Part shown: one piece after another, positions 51,484 to 61,686 of the stretch | How positions within the stretch are numbered: the stretch's first letter is position 1 | Layout: the number at the start of each line of letters is the position of its first letter | Origin: Nocardia jinanensis | GTDB taxonomy: Bacteria > Actinomycetota > Actinomycetes > Mycobacteriales > Mycobacteriaceae | Assembly: GCF_014645735.1 (NCBI RefSeq) | Contig: NZ_BMMH01000012.1 | Coordinates: 93,833-157,832 of the forward strand | Direction: 5' to 3' | DNA: 64,000 nt | The notes under the pieces: model-generated | What the model was told of the DNA's origin: nothing | Seen by the model: only the letters and a program-made list of their open reading frames with translations | Database searches by the model: none | Program-made: the position numbers and the translations under genes

Positions 51484-53010
51484 ATGTCCTACAGTCTCGG
51501 GTCCCGGCCCCGGTCCAGGATGATCACCCGGCTGATGCAGTGGACCGTCCGCGCCCGCTGGGGGCTGGCCTCGGTTGTCATCGCCGCGCATCTGAGCGGT
51601 CTCGCGGTGATCGTCACCCAGCTGATACTCATCGGATTCCCCGGCCGTGTCGGCTCCGATCAGTTGAGCGGGCTGATCATGGTCACCGTCTACCCGACCG
51701 TCGCGTCGCTGTTCGGGATCGTGCTCGCCGTCCGGGACCGGATGAGCTATTTCTCCTGGTTGGACGGCTCCCGTAAACCGACGCCCGAGGAGGCGCGGCG
51801 GATCCTGCACCTACCGCTCGCGATCACCATCCGCTCGCTGCTGATGTGGGCGCCCGGGGTGGTGCTGTCGGCGATCCTGCTCGCCGGGCTCACCACCGAG
51901 AACGATCTCACCGTCCTGCTGGCCATGTTCTCCATCGGCGGGCTCGAATCCGCGGGTATCACCTATCTGGTCGTGGACCGGGTGATCCGGCCCGTGGTGC
52001 CGATTGTCGCCGGGGTGCTCGGCGCGACCATGCACTGGAGCTCCTCGGTATTCATCCGGGTGGCCCTGGCCTGGGCCGTCTCGGGCGCTATGCCGCTCAG
52101 CGCGCTGATCGTGGTGCTGGCCGATCCCGCCACTTCCATGGAACACCGCATCCGGACCGGTATCTATCTCGCGGCGATCAGTCTCCTCGTCGGTGTGCTG
52201 GCCACCTGGGCGCTGGCCCGCGCCGTGGCCGCGCCGCTGCGGACATTGCGGATCGCGGTGGACCGGATCACCCGGGGCGATCTCGACGTCCGGGTCTCGG
52301 TCGGCAGTGCCAGTGAGATCGGCCGGCTCGAGCATTCGGTCAACGAGATGTCGGCGAATCTGCGCGAACGGCTCCGGATGCGCGATGTGTTCGGGCGCCA
52401 CGTGGGCGAGGAAGTGGCCGAACGGGCGCTGGCCGGTGGTATCGATCTCACCGGTGATGTGCGGGAGGTTTCGGCACTGTTCGTGGACGTCACCGGGTCG
52501 GTGGCGATCTCCACCGGCCTGCCGCCGCAGGAATTCGTAGCCATGCTCAACCGGCTGATGACCATCGTGGTCGCCGCGACCGAAGAGAACGACGGCCTGG
52601 TGAACAAGTTCGAGGGCGACGCGGCGCTGTGTATCTTCGGCGCCCCGATCGCGCTGGCCGACAATGCGACTCCCGCCCTGCGCGCGGCCCGCCGGATCCG
52701 TGACGAGATCCTGGCGGCCGGCGAATTCGATATCGGGATCGGCGTGGCCCGGGGCCGGGTGTTCGCCGGGGATATCGGCACCGACACCCGCCGCGAGTAC
52801 ACGGTGATCGGGGACGCGGTGAACGCGGCGGCCCGGCTCACCAATCGGGCCAAAGAGGTGCCCCGGCGCATCCTGGTCTCGCAGAGCGTCATCGATGCCG
52901 CCACCGCGACCGAACGCGCCGGATGGGTGAAGTACGGGGCCGTCGCGCTACGCGGTATCGATGCGCCGACCCCGTCCTGGACGGACCGCGAAGACACCGC
53001 GCCACACTGA
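51484..53010 (+). CDS. membrane-bound class III adenylate cyclase with HAMP domain
   Basis: A 508-residue protein. Six membrane helices fill residues ~25-245. A HAMP linker follows (AVAAPLRTLRIAVDRITRGDLDVRV, then RLEHSVNEMSANLRERLRM). The catalytic domain has metal-binding Asp in SALFVDVTGSVAIS and in NKFEGDAALCIFGAP, purine-selecting Lys of NKFEGD and Asp of TVIGDAVNAAARLT, with the transition-state Arg in ARLT. This is the Rv1318c/Rv3645 type of mycobacterial cyclase, making cAMP in response to membrane or envelope state. It is a single-gene unit. Confidence 0.93.
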   Translation: MSYSLGSRPRSRMITRLMQWTVRARWGLASVVIAAHLSGLAVIVTQLILIGFPGRVGSDQLSGLIMVTVYPTVASLFGIVLAVRDRMSYFSWLDGSRKPTPEEARRILHLPLAITIRSLLMWAPGVVLSAILLAGLTTENDLTVLLAMFSIGGLESAGITYLVVDRVIRPVVPIVAGVLGATMHWSSSVFIRVALAWAVSGAMPLSALIVVLADPATSMEHRIRTGIYLAAISLLVGVLATWALARAVAAPLRTLRIAVDRITRGDLDVRVSVGSASEIGRLEHSVNEMSANLRERLRMRDVFGRHVGEEVAERALAGGIDLTGDVREVSALFVDVTGSVAISTGLPPQEFVAMLNRLMTIVVAATEENDGLVNKFEGDAALCIFGAPIALADNATPALRAARRIRDEILAAGEFDIGIGVARGRVFAGDIGTDTRREYTVIGDAVNAAARLTNRAKEVPRRILVSQSVIDAATATERAGWVKYGAVALRGIDAPTPSWTDREDTAPH

Positions 53011-53131
53011 CTCTCCCCTGCGAAGGCCACAGCGCCGTCAGGCCTCCCGTGCGGCCCCGGTCGGTCCCTACGCCGCGGCCACAGCACCGGTCGGGCGCAC
53101 GCGCCCGCGGCCGACCGGTACCGATCGGCCG

Positions 53132-55186
<2,055 letters not shown>

Positions 55187-55773
55187 CAACCTCCTGAATC
55201 AAGTCGACACATCGCGTCCTCCACACAGGCGCGCCCCGACCCTGAGAGTCGGGCTTGCCGAAATAGCAACAACCAACCCACTCAGAGCACCGCCAACTAG
55301 TGCGCCATCACATCAAGAGTAGTGCGCCATCACCTCGTGCAACTGCCCCCGCCGAACAAGACCCACGCGTCGCGGAATGAGAGCCACTGGACCAAGTCGC
55401 CAGCGGCACCGCCTGCGCCCCGCGCGATAGCGGCGGCTTCCATCGGGAGACGTCTCCACAAGATTCAGCTGTTGGGGTGGTTTACCTTCACGAGTTGTGA
55501 CGAAAGTGTGACGGCAGTGTCGCCGGTGAAGTGCGCCGGACCATGCCGGGCCGGGACTGATTCGCCTACTGACCCCACGTATCGACGGGTCACACCGGCG
55601 TTCGGGCACCGCCATAACGGCGTCGCCGGACTCTGCGAGCCAGAGCCGGTTTCGCTACCGTCGCGCTCGTGGCGGCACGGCCCCGCCACGGACCGGCACC
55701 GACACCGGACTCGCCTCGAAGGGCCGGCAGTTCATCGCGCAACCGGGCACCGTCCCGGCGGAAGGACACACCG
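55187..55773. other. long intergenic region with a short direct repeat
   Basis: About 590 bp with no supported gene; it begins the accessory block after the conserved core. TAGTGCGCCATCAC occurs twice (55298-55311 and 55320-55333). The DNA is less GC-rich than its surroundings. A minus-strand frame (55313-55615) lacks codon bias and a ribosome site. Confidence 0.4.
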
Positions 55774-56183
55774 ACCTGCCCGAGATAGTCGAGACCGCGC
55801 GGAAGAAGCTCACGGAGCTCGGGATGACCGATCGCATCGACGCTGTTTCCGGGGACTTCTTCGAGTCCGTACCGTCCGCCGATGTCTACGTGCTGGCCGC
55901 GATCATGCACGACTGGGACGATGCCTCCTTTATCCGTATCCTGCACTCCATCAAGAGTGCCGCGGCGCCGGGCGCGCGGGTGGTGCTGATCGAGGGCCTC
56001 GTTCCACCCGGCGACGAACCGCACGCCACCAAACTGATCGACCTGACCATGCTCGGCATGAACACCGGCAAGGAACGCAGCGCCACCGAGTTCGCGGAGC
56101 TTTTCACCGCCGCCGGGCTCACCCTGGATCGGATCGTGCCCACGCCGGAGCAGTACTCGTTCATCGAGGCGCACATACCGTAA
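55774..56183 (+). pseudogene. O-methyltransferase, C-terminal remnant
   Basis: About 135 codons of a SAM-dependent O-methyltransferase: DLPEIVETARKKLTELGMTD, RIDAVSGDFFESVPSADVYV, IMHDWDDASFIRILHSI, GARVVLIEGLVPPGDEP and a C-terminal FAELFTAAGLTLDRIVPT. These are the SAM-site second half and the HDWDD catalytic region of the caffeate/hydroxyneurosporene type. The N-terminal dimer domain and the Gly-rich SAM loop are missing; the preceding sequence is unrelated. An internal ATG at 55824 could still be translated, but no full enzyme would result. Confidence 0.7.
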
Positions 56184-56199
56184 CGGATCCCGACTCACG

Positions 56200-56395
56200 C
56201 CAGGGCCGCGACGACCTCGCGGTACGCGCCGACATCGGCGAGCCGCCCGTCCCCGACGAACCAGGCGACCTCTTCCACGGCCCGGAGAGCACGCCCCGGC
56301 GTGCACGCGCTCCCGGTCCACCTCCAGGCCGTCGGCCGTGGCCGCGAGCACCTGACGGGCGAGAGTTACGTCCGCCGGGTCCGTTACCGATCCCA
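56200..56395 (-). pseudogene. degenerate C-terminal gene fragment
   Basis: On the minus strand, one frame reads DPADVTLARQVLAATADGLE near the 5' end, and another ends AVEEVAWFVGDGRLADVGAY followed by EVVAALA and a stop. Together they look like one short C-terminal region split by a frameshift. The family is not recognised. It fits the decay around the methyltransferase remnant. Confidence 0.3.
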
Positions 56396-56399
56396 GGTT

Positions 56400-56885
56400 T
56401 CAGTGCTCGCGGACATCCTTCCCCTGTTCGGCGAACGCCTTGAAATCCTGCATATGCTGCTGCGACTGCTTGCGGAAAGAGCCGGGCATCAGAAGCCCCA
56501 CCAGCCGCATCAACAGACCGTCGAACCGGTATTCGCTCTCTTGCTCCCAGAGTGTCATCTCCGGATCGGCTTCGGTCAGTCGATCGCGTACGACGCTCCA
56601 CATACCCGCGCCGACGATCTCACGGTCGAAGTGAACGACGCTCTCTTTCGGAATGCCGTGCAGGTCCGCCGGATCCCGGCGTGTGATCGTTTCGGTGCAC
56701 TCGATCTCCCGCTTCCCCGACTGCATCACAACCCGCGACCTGGTGCCGAGCTGCCCGTGCATCCCCTTCACGGGCTCATGCAGCACCACGCCTCGCAGCC
56801 ACTTCGGTAGGTGTGCCGGGTCGGCGAGCAGTTGGGCCACTTTCTCTCGCGGCAGCGCGATCTCGATCGAGTTGGTGTACTTCAT
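56400..56885 (-). CDS. SRPBCC (START-like) domain protein
   Basis: A 161-residue protein with the Bet v1/SRPBCC pattern: TNSIEIALPREKVAQLLADPAHLPKWLRGV, TRSRVVMQSGKREIECTETI and LWEQESEYRFDGLLMRLVGLL, ending in an amphipathic FRKQSQQHMQDFKAF helix. Such proteins bind hydrophobic ligands in a deep pocket. The ATG at 56885 has GAGGAG 9 bases upstream. It is the third gene of an operon with a small helical protein and an ArsR repressor, a common pairing for this fold. Confidence 0.88.
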   Translation of the reverse strand: MKYTNSIEIALPREKVAQLLADPAHLPKWLRGVVLHEPVKGMHGQLGTRSRVVMQSGKREIECTETITRRDPADLHGIPKESVVHFDREIVGAGMWSVVRDRLTEADPEMTLWEQESEYRFDGLLMRLVGLLMPGSFRKQSQQHMQDFKAFAEQGKDVREH

Positions 56886-56909
56886 GGCGCGCACTCCTCA
56901 GCGGGGATG

Positions 56910-57122
56910 TCAGGTCGGATCGGGTGCGTAGAACGTGGTGGTGGCCTCGACCGCTGCCGCGACTTGCCCCGGTTCGCCACCGGCCGCCAGGTGAGCCTCG
57001 CCCCAGGACGCAGCGCTGCGCCGGATGAACTCGCGCCCTTCGGACGACTTCTGAAGCTCCTCGTGGCCGACGCTCTCGCCGCCGGCCAACATCCGAGCCA
57101 GGGCGAGGAATATGTCTTTCAT
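56910..57122 (-). CDS. small conserved helical protein in the ArsR-SRPBCC operon
   Basis: A 70-residue protein: MKDIFLALARMLAGGESVGH, then EELQKSSEGREFIRRSAASWGEAHLAAGG, ending in a Thr/Tyr tail. No known domain. It starts 1 bp after the ArsR stop, so it belongs to the same transcript and is probably translated by re-initiation. The coding bias is good. The function is unknown. Confidence 0.65.
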   Translation of the reverse strand: MKDIFLALARMLAGGESVGHEELQKSSEGREFIRRSAASWGEAHLAAGGEPGQVAAAVEATTTFYAPDPT

Positions 57123-57123
57123 A

Positions 57124-57531
57124 TCAGGGTCCCTTCGCTGATGGATCGGTCTTGTCCGCATCGGCGCCGGACCCGGCCGGTCGCGCGGATTCCCCACCAG
57201 CCGGAGTCCGAGCTGCACGCCGGCCCCGGGCCAGCTCGGTTTCCAGGGCGTCGAGACGTTGTTCCCAGAACCGGCGAAACCGGTCCAGCCATACGTCGAC
57301 CTCACTCAACGGCCCGGGCTCGACGGCGTAGAACCGCCGAGCACCCTCGGGTCGCACCGACGCGAACCCGCTGTCACGCAGCACGCGCAGATGCTGTGAG
57401 ACAGCCGGCTGGGAGAGTCCGAACTCGGAGCGGATCACGTCCGTGATCGCGCCAGAGGTCTGCTCACCGTCTGCGAGCAGCTCCAGAATGCGCCGGCGCA
57501 CCGGGTCGCCGAGGATGTCGAACGCGTGCAC
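57124..57531 (-). CDS. ArsR-family transcriptional repressor
   Basis: A 135-residue winged-helix repressor: FDILGDPVRRRILELLADGE, TSGAITDVIRSEFGLSQPAVSQHLRVLRDSGF and VRPEGARRFYAVEP. The recognition helix and wing are clear. Metal-binding Cys pairs are absent, so it responds to another ligand or none, as is usual for ArsR regulators of SRPBCC genes. The C-terminus is a disordered Arg/Ala tail. GTG 57531 is the start. A 12-bp palindrome lies 24-35 bp upstream. Confidence 0.9.
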   Translation of the reverse strand: MHAFDILGDPVRRRILELLADGEQTSGAITDVIRSEFGLSQPAVSQHLRVLRDSGFASVRPEGARRFYAVEPGPLSEVDVWLDRFRRFWEQRLDALETELARGRRAARTPAGGESARPAGSGADADKTDPSAKGP

Positions 57532-57554
57532 AAGTATGGATCGTATCAGCTCTT

Positions 57555-57566
57555 ACTTATATAAGT
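57555..57566. promoter_or_regulatory. 12-bp palindrome, likely ArsR operator
   Basis: ACTTATATAAGT is a perfect palindrome in an AT-rich patch 24-35 bp before the arsR start. ArsR repressors bind short AT-rich dyads overlapping their own promoters. Confidence 0.55.
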
Positions 57567-57611
57567 CAGTGCTGGCATCTTGGCCATCCCACAGCGGATC
57601 GGTACCAACGT

Positions 57612-58379
57612 CTACGTTGGAAGGTGTCTCGTCCCACCGGTCGAATCACCCTTCAAATCCAGCAAGCCGAGTTCCGGCTGCGCCTCGGACTCGGGCATAC
57701 GCTCCGCCCCCTGATGCGTTTTGCACCGGCCGCCACCGGTCGCGATACCGCAGGGCCTGCCCTTCGTGGTCATTGCCGCGCACTGCAGAGCAGGATCGTG
57801 AATATGGCAGAGCCCGGACAGTCCGGCGTCCGTGGGGCAGGGAACACCCGCCTTGGTGGTGGCTCGGCAACGCCCACCGGTCACCATGGCCGGCTTGCGG
57901 ACAGCGTGATCACGACGGACAGCCTTACCAGGCTGCTCCTCGACTCCACCGGCCTCGCACGCACCGCGAACAGCCAAGCGGTCCGCCCGTTCGTTCTCGG
58001 GGTGCCCGGCATGCCCTTTCACCCATTTCCATTCGATCTCATGCGGTGCGCACGCTTCCATCAGCCGTTTCCACAGGTCGGCATTCTTGACCGGCTCCTT
58101 CTTCGTGGTCACCCAACCATTGGCCTGCCACTTCCGTACCCATGCGGTGATGCCGTCGCGCACATAGGTGCTGTCGGTATAGACCCGAACCTCCGAGGCC
58201 CTCGTGAGCCGCTCCAGCGCTTCGATCGGCGCTGTCAACTCCATCCGATTATTGGTCGTGGGACCCGGATCCCCACCGAAGATTTCTCTCTCGTGCCGAC
58301 CGAACCGAAGCACTGCGCCCCACCCACCGGGCCCCGGATTCGGACTACACGCACCATCGGTATAGATTTCGACCTCCAC
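57612..58379 (-). CDS. ribonuclease HI with two C-terminal Cys/His modules
   Basis: A 255-residue protein. Residues 1-150 are RNase HI with catalytic residues in IYTDGACSPNPGPGGWG, TTNNRMELTAPIEAL, VRVYTDSTYVRDGI and GHAGHPENERADRLA (Asp, Glu, Asp, Asp all present); it removes RNA from RNA-DNA hybrids. Unusually, residues ~165-220 carry two copies of a Cys/His motif: GRCRATTKAGVPC with GLCHIH, and LQCAAMTTKGRPC with GRCKTH. Each looks like a small zinc-binding finger and may bind nucleic acid. The final tail is acidic. It is divergent from the arfB gene. Confidence 0.88.
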   Translation of the reverse strand: MEVEIYTDGACSPNPGPGGWGAVLRFGRHEREIFGGDPGPTTNNRMELTAPIEALERLTRASEVRVYTDSTYVRDGITAWVRKWQANGWVTTKKEPVKNADLWKRLMEACAPHEIEWKWVKGHAGHPENERADRLAVRGACEAGGVEEQPGKAVRRDHAVRKPAMVTGGRCRATTKAGVPCPTDAGLSGLCHIHDPALQCAAMTTKGRPCGIATGGGRCKTHQGAERMPESEAQPELGLLDLKGDSTGGTRHLPT

Positions 58380-58690
58380 GCCCGTCAGGCTAGCGTCGAT
58401 TCACCCGAAGTTGCTCGGATCGAGCAGCTTTCGCGCCGAGGGGCGGTCCCGCAATGACCCCGGATCGACGCCGAGTGGTCGCTCAACCTTGTTCATCAAC
58501 CGGAATCCGATACCCGGCCTCGGCCGACATGAAGCGACGCACAGGTCCACACCGCCGCGATAAGCCGCATATGCGGACGGCCTGCTTGTTATCTGCCGAC
58601 AAGGTCATCGCTATCGTGAACGACAAGGTTACCGTTCAGTCGCGACTGGGCCGACGTGGCCGAGTGGACTCGCGGATCGGACGTCGGATC

Positions 58691-59119
58691 ATGGCAGAGG
58701 ACCTGATCGTGACTCGGGTGCTGGTGATACCCGCGTCCGAGTTACGCGAACGATTCTCCCGGTCGTCAGGTCCAGGAGGGCAGCACGTCAACACCACCGA
58801 CAGCCGGGTAGAGCTGTCGTTCGACCTCGCCAACTCGCCCTCGGTCCCGGATCGGCTGCGCACCCGGATGCTCGACCGACTGGCCACCCGCCTGGCCAAC
58901 GGAGTGCTCACGATCGCCGCATCGGAGCACCGCGCACAGCTGCAGAACCGCGCGGCCGCCCGCGAACGCCTGGCCTCGTTACTGCGTGACGCCGCTGCCG
59001 CCCCGCCACCTGTTCGCCGCGCCACCAAGCCCTCACGCGGAGCAAAGGAACGCCGCATCTCCGCGAAGAAGCGGCGCGGCGTCACCAAACGCAACCGACG
59101 CGCCTCCCCCGACGACTAG
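58691..59119 (+). CDS. arfB: ArfB-like peptidyl-tRNA hydrolase (GGQ protein)
   Basis: A 142-residue class I release-factor-like protein. It has the motif RSSGPGGQHVNTTDSRVEL with the catalytic GGQ, a following helical pair, and a basic Lys/Arg-rich C-terminal tail (KERRISAKKRRGVTKRNRR) that inserts in the empty mRNA channel. ArfB/YaeJ rescues ribosomes stalled without a stop codon. The ATG at 58691 is the family start. It is convergent with the SDR gene, 12 bp apart. Confidence 0.93.
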   Translation: MAEDLIVTRVLVIPASELRERFSRSSGPGGQHVNTTDSRVELSFDLANSPSVPDRLRTRMLDRLATRLANGVLTIAASEHRAQLQNRAAARERLASLLRDAAAAPPPVRRATKPSRGAKERRISAKKRRGVTKRNRRASPDD

Positions 59120-59131
59120 CCGGCGGTTGCG

Positions 59132-59875
59132 CTACGCGCCGTATCCGCCGTCGATCCTCAGCACTGCGCCGGTGACGTAGGAAGCCTGCGGGCTGGCGAG
59201 GAAGACAACACCTGCGGCAATCTCCTCCGGCCTGCCGTGCCGCCCCATCGCCGTTGTCGGAAGGAACATGGGTGCGGCCGGGCCGTCGGCGGGGTTCATC
59301 TCGGTGTCGATGAACCCGGGCTGGATGACGTTGACCGTGATGCCCCGGTGGGCCAGATCGCGGGCTGCGCCGCGGCTGTAGCCCTCGAGGGCCGACTTGG
59401 TGCCCGCGTAGTCGGTCATACCGGGAAAACCCACCCGTGTTCCCACACCCGAGCTGATGTTCACGATCCGCCCGCCATCGGGCAGCAGCGGATACGCCGC
59501 CCGGATCGCGGCCACCACACTGGTGTAGTTGATGGCGAGCTGGCGATCCAGGGCCGACTCGTCGAGCTCGCTGTCGATCGGGCCGGCGACGGTGACGCCC
59601 GCGTTGTTGACCAGAATGTCCAGCGTTCCGAACTGCTGGACCACGCTGTGGACCAGGCCCGCCGCCTGCGCCGCGTCCGACTGGTCTGCCCGGAAGGCCG
59701 CCGCGCGGACCCCTTTTGCCTCCAGGTCGGCGACCACAGCCTCGGCCTGATCCGCCGAGGACGAGTAGCTTATCGCGACGTCGGCTCCTTCGTCGGCCAG
59801 CGCCAGCGCCGACGCCGCCCCCATTCCCCGCGATCCGCCGGTCACGATCGCCACTTTGTTGTCCAGCTTTCCCAT
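59132..59875 (-). CDS. short-chain dehydrogenase/reductase (FabG-like)
   Basis: A 247-residue Rossmann-fold oxidoreductase. It has the cofactor motif VAIVTGGSRGMGAASALALA, LVNNAGVTVAGP, catalytic Ser in IVNISSGVGTRVG, YAGTKSALEGYSRGAARDL (Tyr-xxx-Lys), and the C-terminal GVVFLASPQASYVTGAVLRIDGGYGA. The use of NADP is suggested by the SRG segment. The substrate is unknown. It is divergent from a TetR gene across a 57-bp dyad, so it is probably the regulated target. Confidence 0.92.
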   Translation of the reverse strand: MGKLDNKVAIVTGGSRGMGAASALALADEGADVAISYSSSADQAEAVVADLEAKGVRAAAFRADQSDAAQAAGLVHSVVQQFGTLDILVNNAGVTVAGPIDSELDESALDRQLAINYTSVVAAIRAAYPLLPDGGRIVNISSGVGTRVGFPGMTDYAGTKSALEGYSRGAARDLAHRGITVNVIQPGFIDTEMNPADGPAAPMFLPTTAMGRHGRPEEIAAGVVFLASPQASYVTGAVLRIDGGYGA

Positions 59876-59902
59876 GTGCTTCCCACTTCCCTAGGTGCGA
59901 CG

Positions 59903-59959
59903 GGATTCTTGACTATACGGTCCACCATAAGCAGTTGTGGACCATGCAGTCAAGAATCC
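59903..59959. promoter_or_regulatory. long nested dyad between SDR and TetR genes
   Basis: GGATTCTTGACT (59903-59914) is inverted as AGTCAAGAATCC (59948-59959), and inside it GGTCCAC (59919-59925) is inverted as GTGGACC (59937-59943). Both arms share one centre, so this is a composite operator for a regulator bound as two dimers. It covers the divergent promoters. Confidence 0.75.
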
Positions 59960-59973
59960 GTATCCTGGTTCGC

Positions 59974-60585
59974 ATGGCACGTCCGCGAGCATTCGACGAG
60001 AAGCAGGTACTGAACGCCGTCCGGGAGCAGTTCTGGGGCGCCGGTTACGCCGCGACCTCGCTGGAAGACCTGATGCGGGTCAGCGGGCTGGGCAAAGGCA
60101 GCCTCTATGCAGCGTTCGGCGACAAGCGTCAGCTCTTTCTCCGGGCGCTGCACAGCTACACCGACGACAACCATGGCCGTCTCCGGAACGCCCTCGCCGA
60201 GGCTCCACGGGCCGTGGACGCACTACGCATGCTCCTCGAGGCACCGATCGATGACCCGACCGGCGCCGGAACGCGGCGTGGCTGCCTGATGGCCAACAGC
60301 ACCTGCGAACTCGGCAACGCCGATCCGGAAGTCCTCGCCCACGCCCACCGCACCTACGAAATATCCACCGCGCTGATCGGTGACTGCGTCGCCCGCGCCC
60401 AACGCGAGGGCGACCTGCCGGCCGAAGTGGATCCGATCGCACTGGCGCGGGCCCTTCTGGCCGCACAACAAGGGATCGTCTTCATGGGCCGGACCGGGTT
60501 GGACACGGCCACACTCACGGCCACGGCGCGATCACTCGCGGCTCAACTCCTGCCGGACCACTCCGGCGACTCGCCCGACAGATGA
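59974..60585 (+). CDS. TetR-family transcriptional regulator
   Basis: A 203-residue regulator. The DNA-binding domain MARPRAFDEKQVLNAVREQFW, then YAATSLEDLMRVSGLGKGSLYAAFGDKRQLFLRAL is the AcrR/YxaF-like form. The ligand domain includes GTRRGCLMANSTCELGNADPEV, with cysteines that could sense oxidants or electrophiles. The ATG at 59974 begins 15 bp after the nested dyad, so repression of itself and of the divergent SDR is likely. The ligand is unknown. Confidence 0.9.
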   Translation: MARPRAFDEKQVLNAVREQFWGAGYAATSLEDLMRVSGLGKGSLYAAFGDKRQLFLRALHSYTDDNHGRLRNALAEAPRAVDALRMLLEAPIDDPTGAGTRRGCLMANSTCELGNADPEVLAHAHRTYEISTALIGDCVARAQREGDLPAEVDPIALARALLAAQQGIVFMGRTGLDTATLTATARSLAAQLLPDHSGDSPDR

Positions 60586-60639
60586 ACCGTCCCGGGTCGG
60601 CTTGCCGATAAAAGAGGGCCCTATGCCCCTGACAATAGC

Positions 60640-60745
60640 GAGACCGGACGCAATGAGGCTCATCGCCCACGCTTCGATGTCCTCCCACCCATAGCCGCTC
60701 GCAGCCCCGATAACGATGTCGTTCTTGGCGTCCGGTTTCTTGTCG
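60640..60745 (-). pseudogene. possible short gene remnant
   Basis: On the minus strand a frame reads KPDAKNDIVIGAASGYGWED, then IEAWAMSLIASG, before losing coding character. It looks like the start of a strand-helix unit of a glycosyltransferase-like protein, but it has no start codon with a ribosome site and no continuation. The rest of 60586-60950 holds no supported gene. Confidence 0.3.
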
Positions 60746-60950
60746 CCGCTCGCCGGAATCGGCGGGCACCCCCGTGGATGTCGACCGATCGGACAATCTG
60801 CCGACAGAAAAGCGACGGCGCCGAACCGATCGCGAGCGTGCGCAGAACAACGACTTCGCGGGCCTGCGTCTATTGCCGCACACTCCCCACCCTCACGGCT
60901 GCCGCCGCCCTGCCGAGTCCCGCGCGTATCCGGGTTTCTACCGTGGACCC

Positions 60951-61349
60951 GTGATCAGAACCGCCGCCCTGGCCCATATCCGTGACCGCCGCCTGATCCA
61001 GACCCGCTCGACCGGAAAGACCGTCTTCTACATGGCCGGCGGGAAGATCGACTCCGGGGAGAGCGCGCTGCAGGCATTGCACCGGGAGGTCCGTGAGGAG
61101 CTCGGCGTCGGTGTCGCCGCGGTGAGCGAACTGGGTGTTTTCGAGGCCGAGGCCTATGGGCACATCGCCGGAACGCGGCTGCATATGACCTGTTTCCTGG
61201 CCGAGGTCACCGCCGAACCCAGCGCGCTCGGCGAGATCGCCGAATTCCGCTACTTCACCGGCGGTGAATACGCCGCCATGCCCGAGGTCGCGCCCGGTTC
61301 ACTGCTCGTCTTCGAACATCTGCACCGGCTGGATCTCATCGACTGGTAG
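60951..61349 (+). CDS. NUDIX hydrolase
   Basis: A 132-residue protein with a complete Nudix box: GKIDSGESALQALHREVREELGV (written here with G-5x-E-7x-REVREELGV; all Glu present). An N-terminal strand VIRTAALAHIRDRRLIQTRS precedes it, and YFTGGEYAAM follows. It hydrolyses nucleoside diphosphate derivatives; the substrate cannot be deduced. The GTG at 60951 begins the domain at once. It stands alone at the edge between the accessory block and the mca core. Confidence 0.9.
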   Translation: MIRTAALAHIRDRRLIQTRSTGKTVFYMAGGKIDSGESALQALHREVREELGVGVAAVSELGVFEAEAYGHIAGTRLHMTCFLAEVTAEPSALGEIAEFRYFTGGEYAAMPEVAPGSLLVFEHLHRLDLIDW

Positions 61350-61383
61350 CCGGCGCTGTACCGGCCGGTCCCGATCGCCGGCG

Positions 61384-61686
61384 CTACAGCGGTCGGTCGC
61401 GGTCGTCGGCACCACCGTTCGCGGTCGGCTCGGCGCGCCGCGCCACCCCCGGTTCGGTGCCCTCGTCGGCTTCCTGGTCCGGTTCCGGATGTTCGGGCTC
61501 GAAGGTCTCCGGCAGATTCTTCAGATGCTTGTTCATCGAGCGGACCAGCAGGAAGGTACCGGCCAGCAGGATCAGCACGATCGCCAGACCGAGTGGGGAT
61601 GCTTTACCGAATTCCGGACCGGTCGGCGTACCGGGCGTCTGCGCCAGCAGCGTGGTCGCGAATACCGAGAGCTGCACAGTCGCCAT
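61384..61686 (-). CDS. small single-pass membrane protein, Rv1083-like
   Basis: A 100-residue protein with a short extracytoplasmic start, one membrane helix (residues ~30-50, PLGLAIVLILLAGTFLLVRSM) and an acidic, Glu/Pro/Arg-rich cytoplasmic tail. It is encoded directly behind mca with a one-base overlap (TGATG), the same position as Rv1083 in M. tuberculosis. No function is known; coupling to mca suggests a role near mycothiol-dependent detoxification, but this is inference. Confidence 0.8.
   Translation of the reverse strand: MATVQLSVFATTLLAQTPGTPTGPEFGKASPLGLAIVLILLAGTFLLVRSMNKHLKNLPETFEPEHPEPDQEADEGTEPGVARRAEPTANGGADDRDRPL

Noticed and set aside
55313..55615. 100-codon minus-strand frame
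   Set aside because: No codon bias, no ribosome site and no domain; overlaps the short direct repeat.
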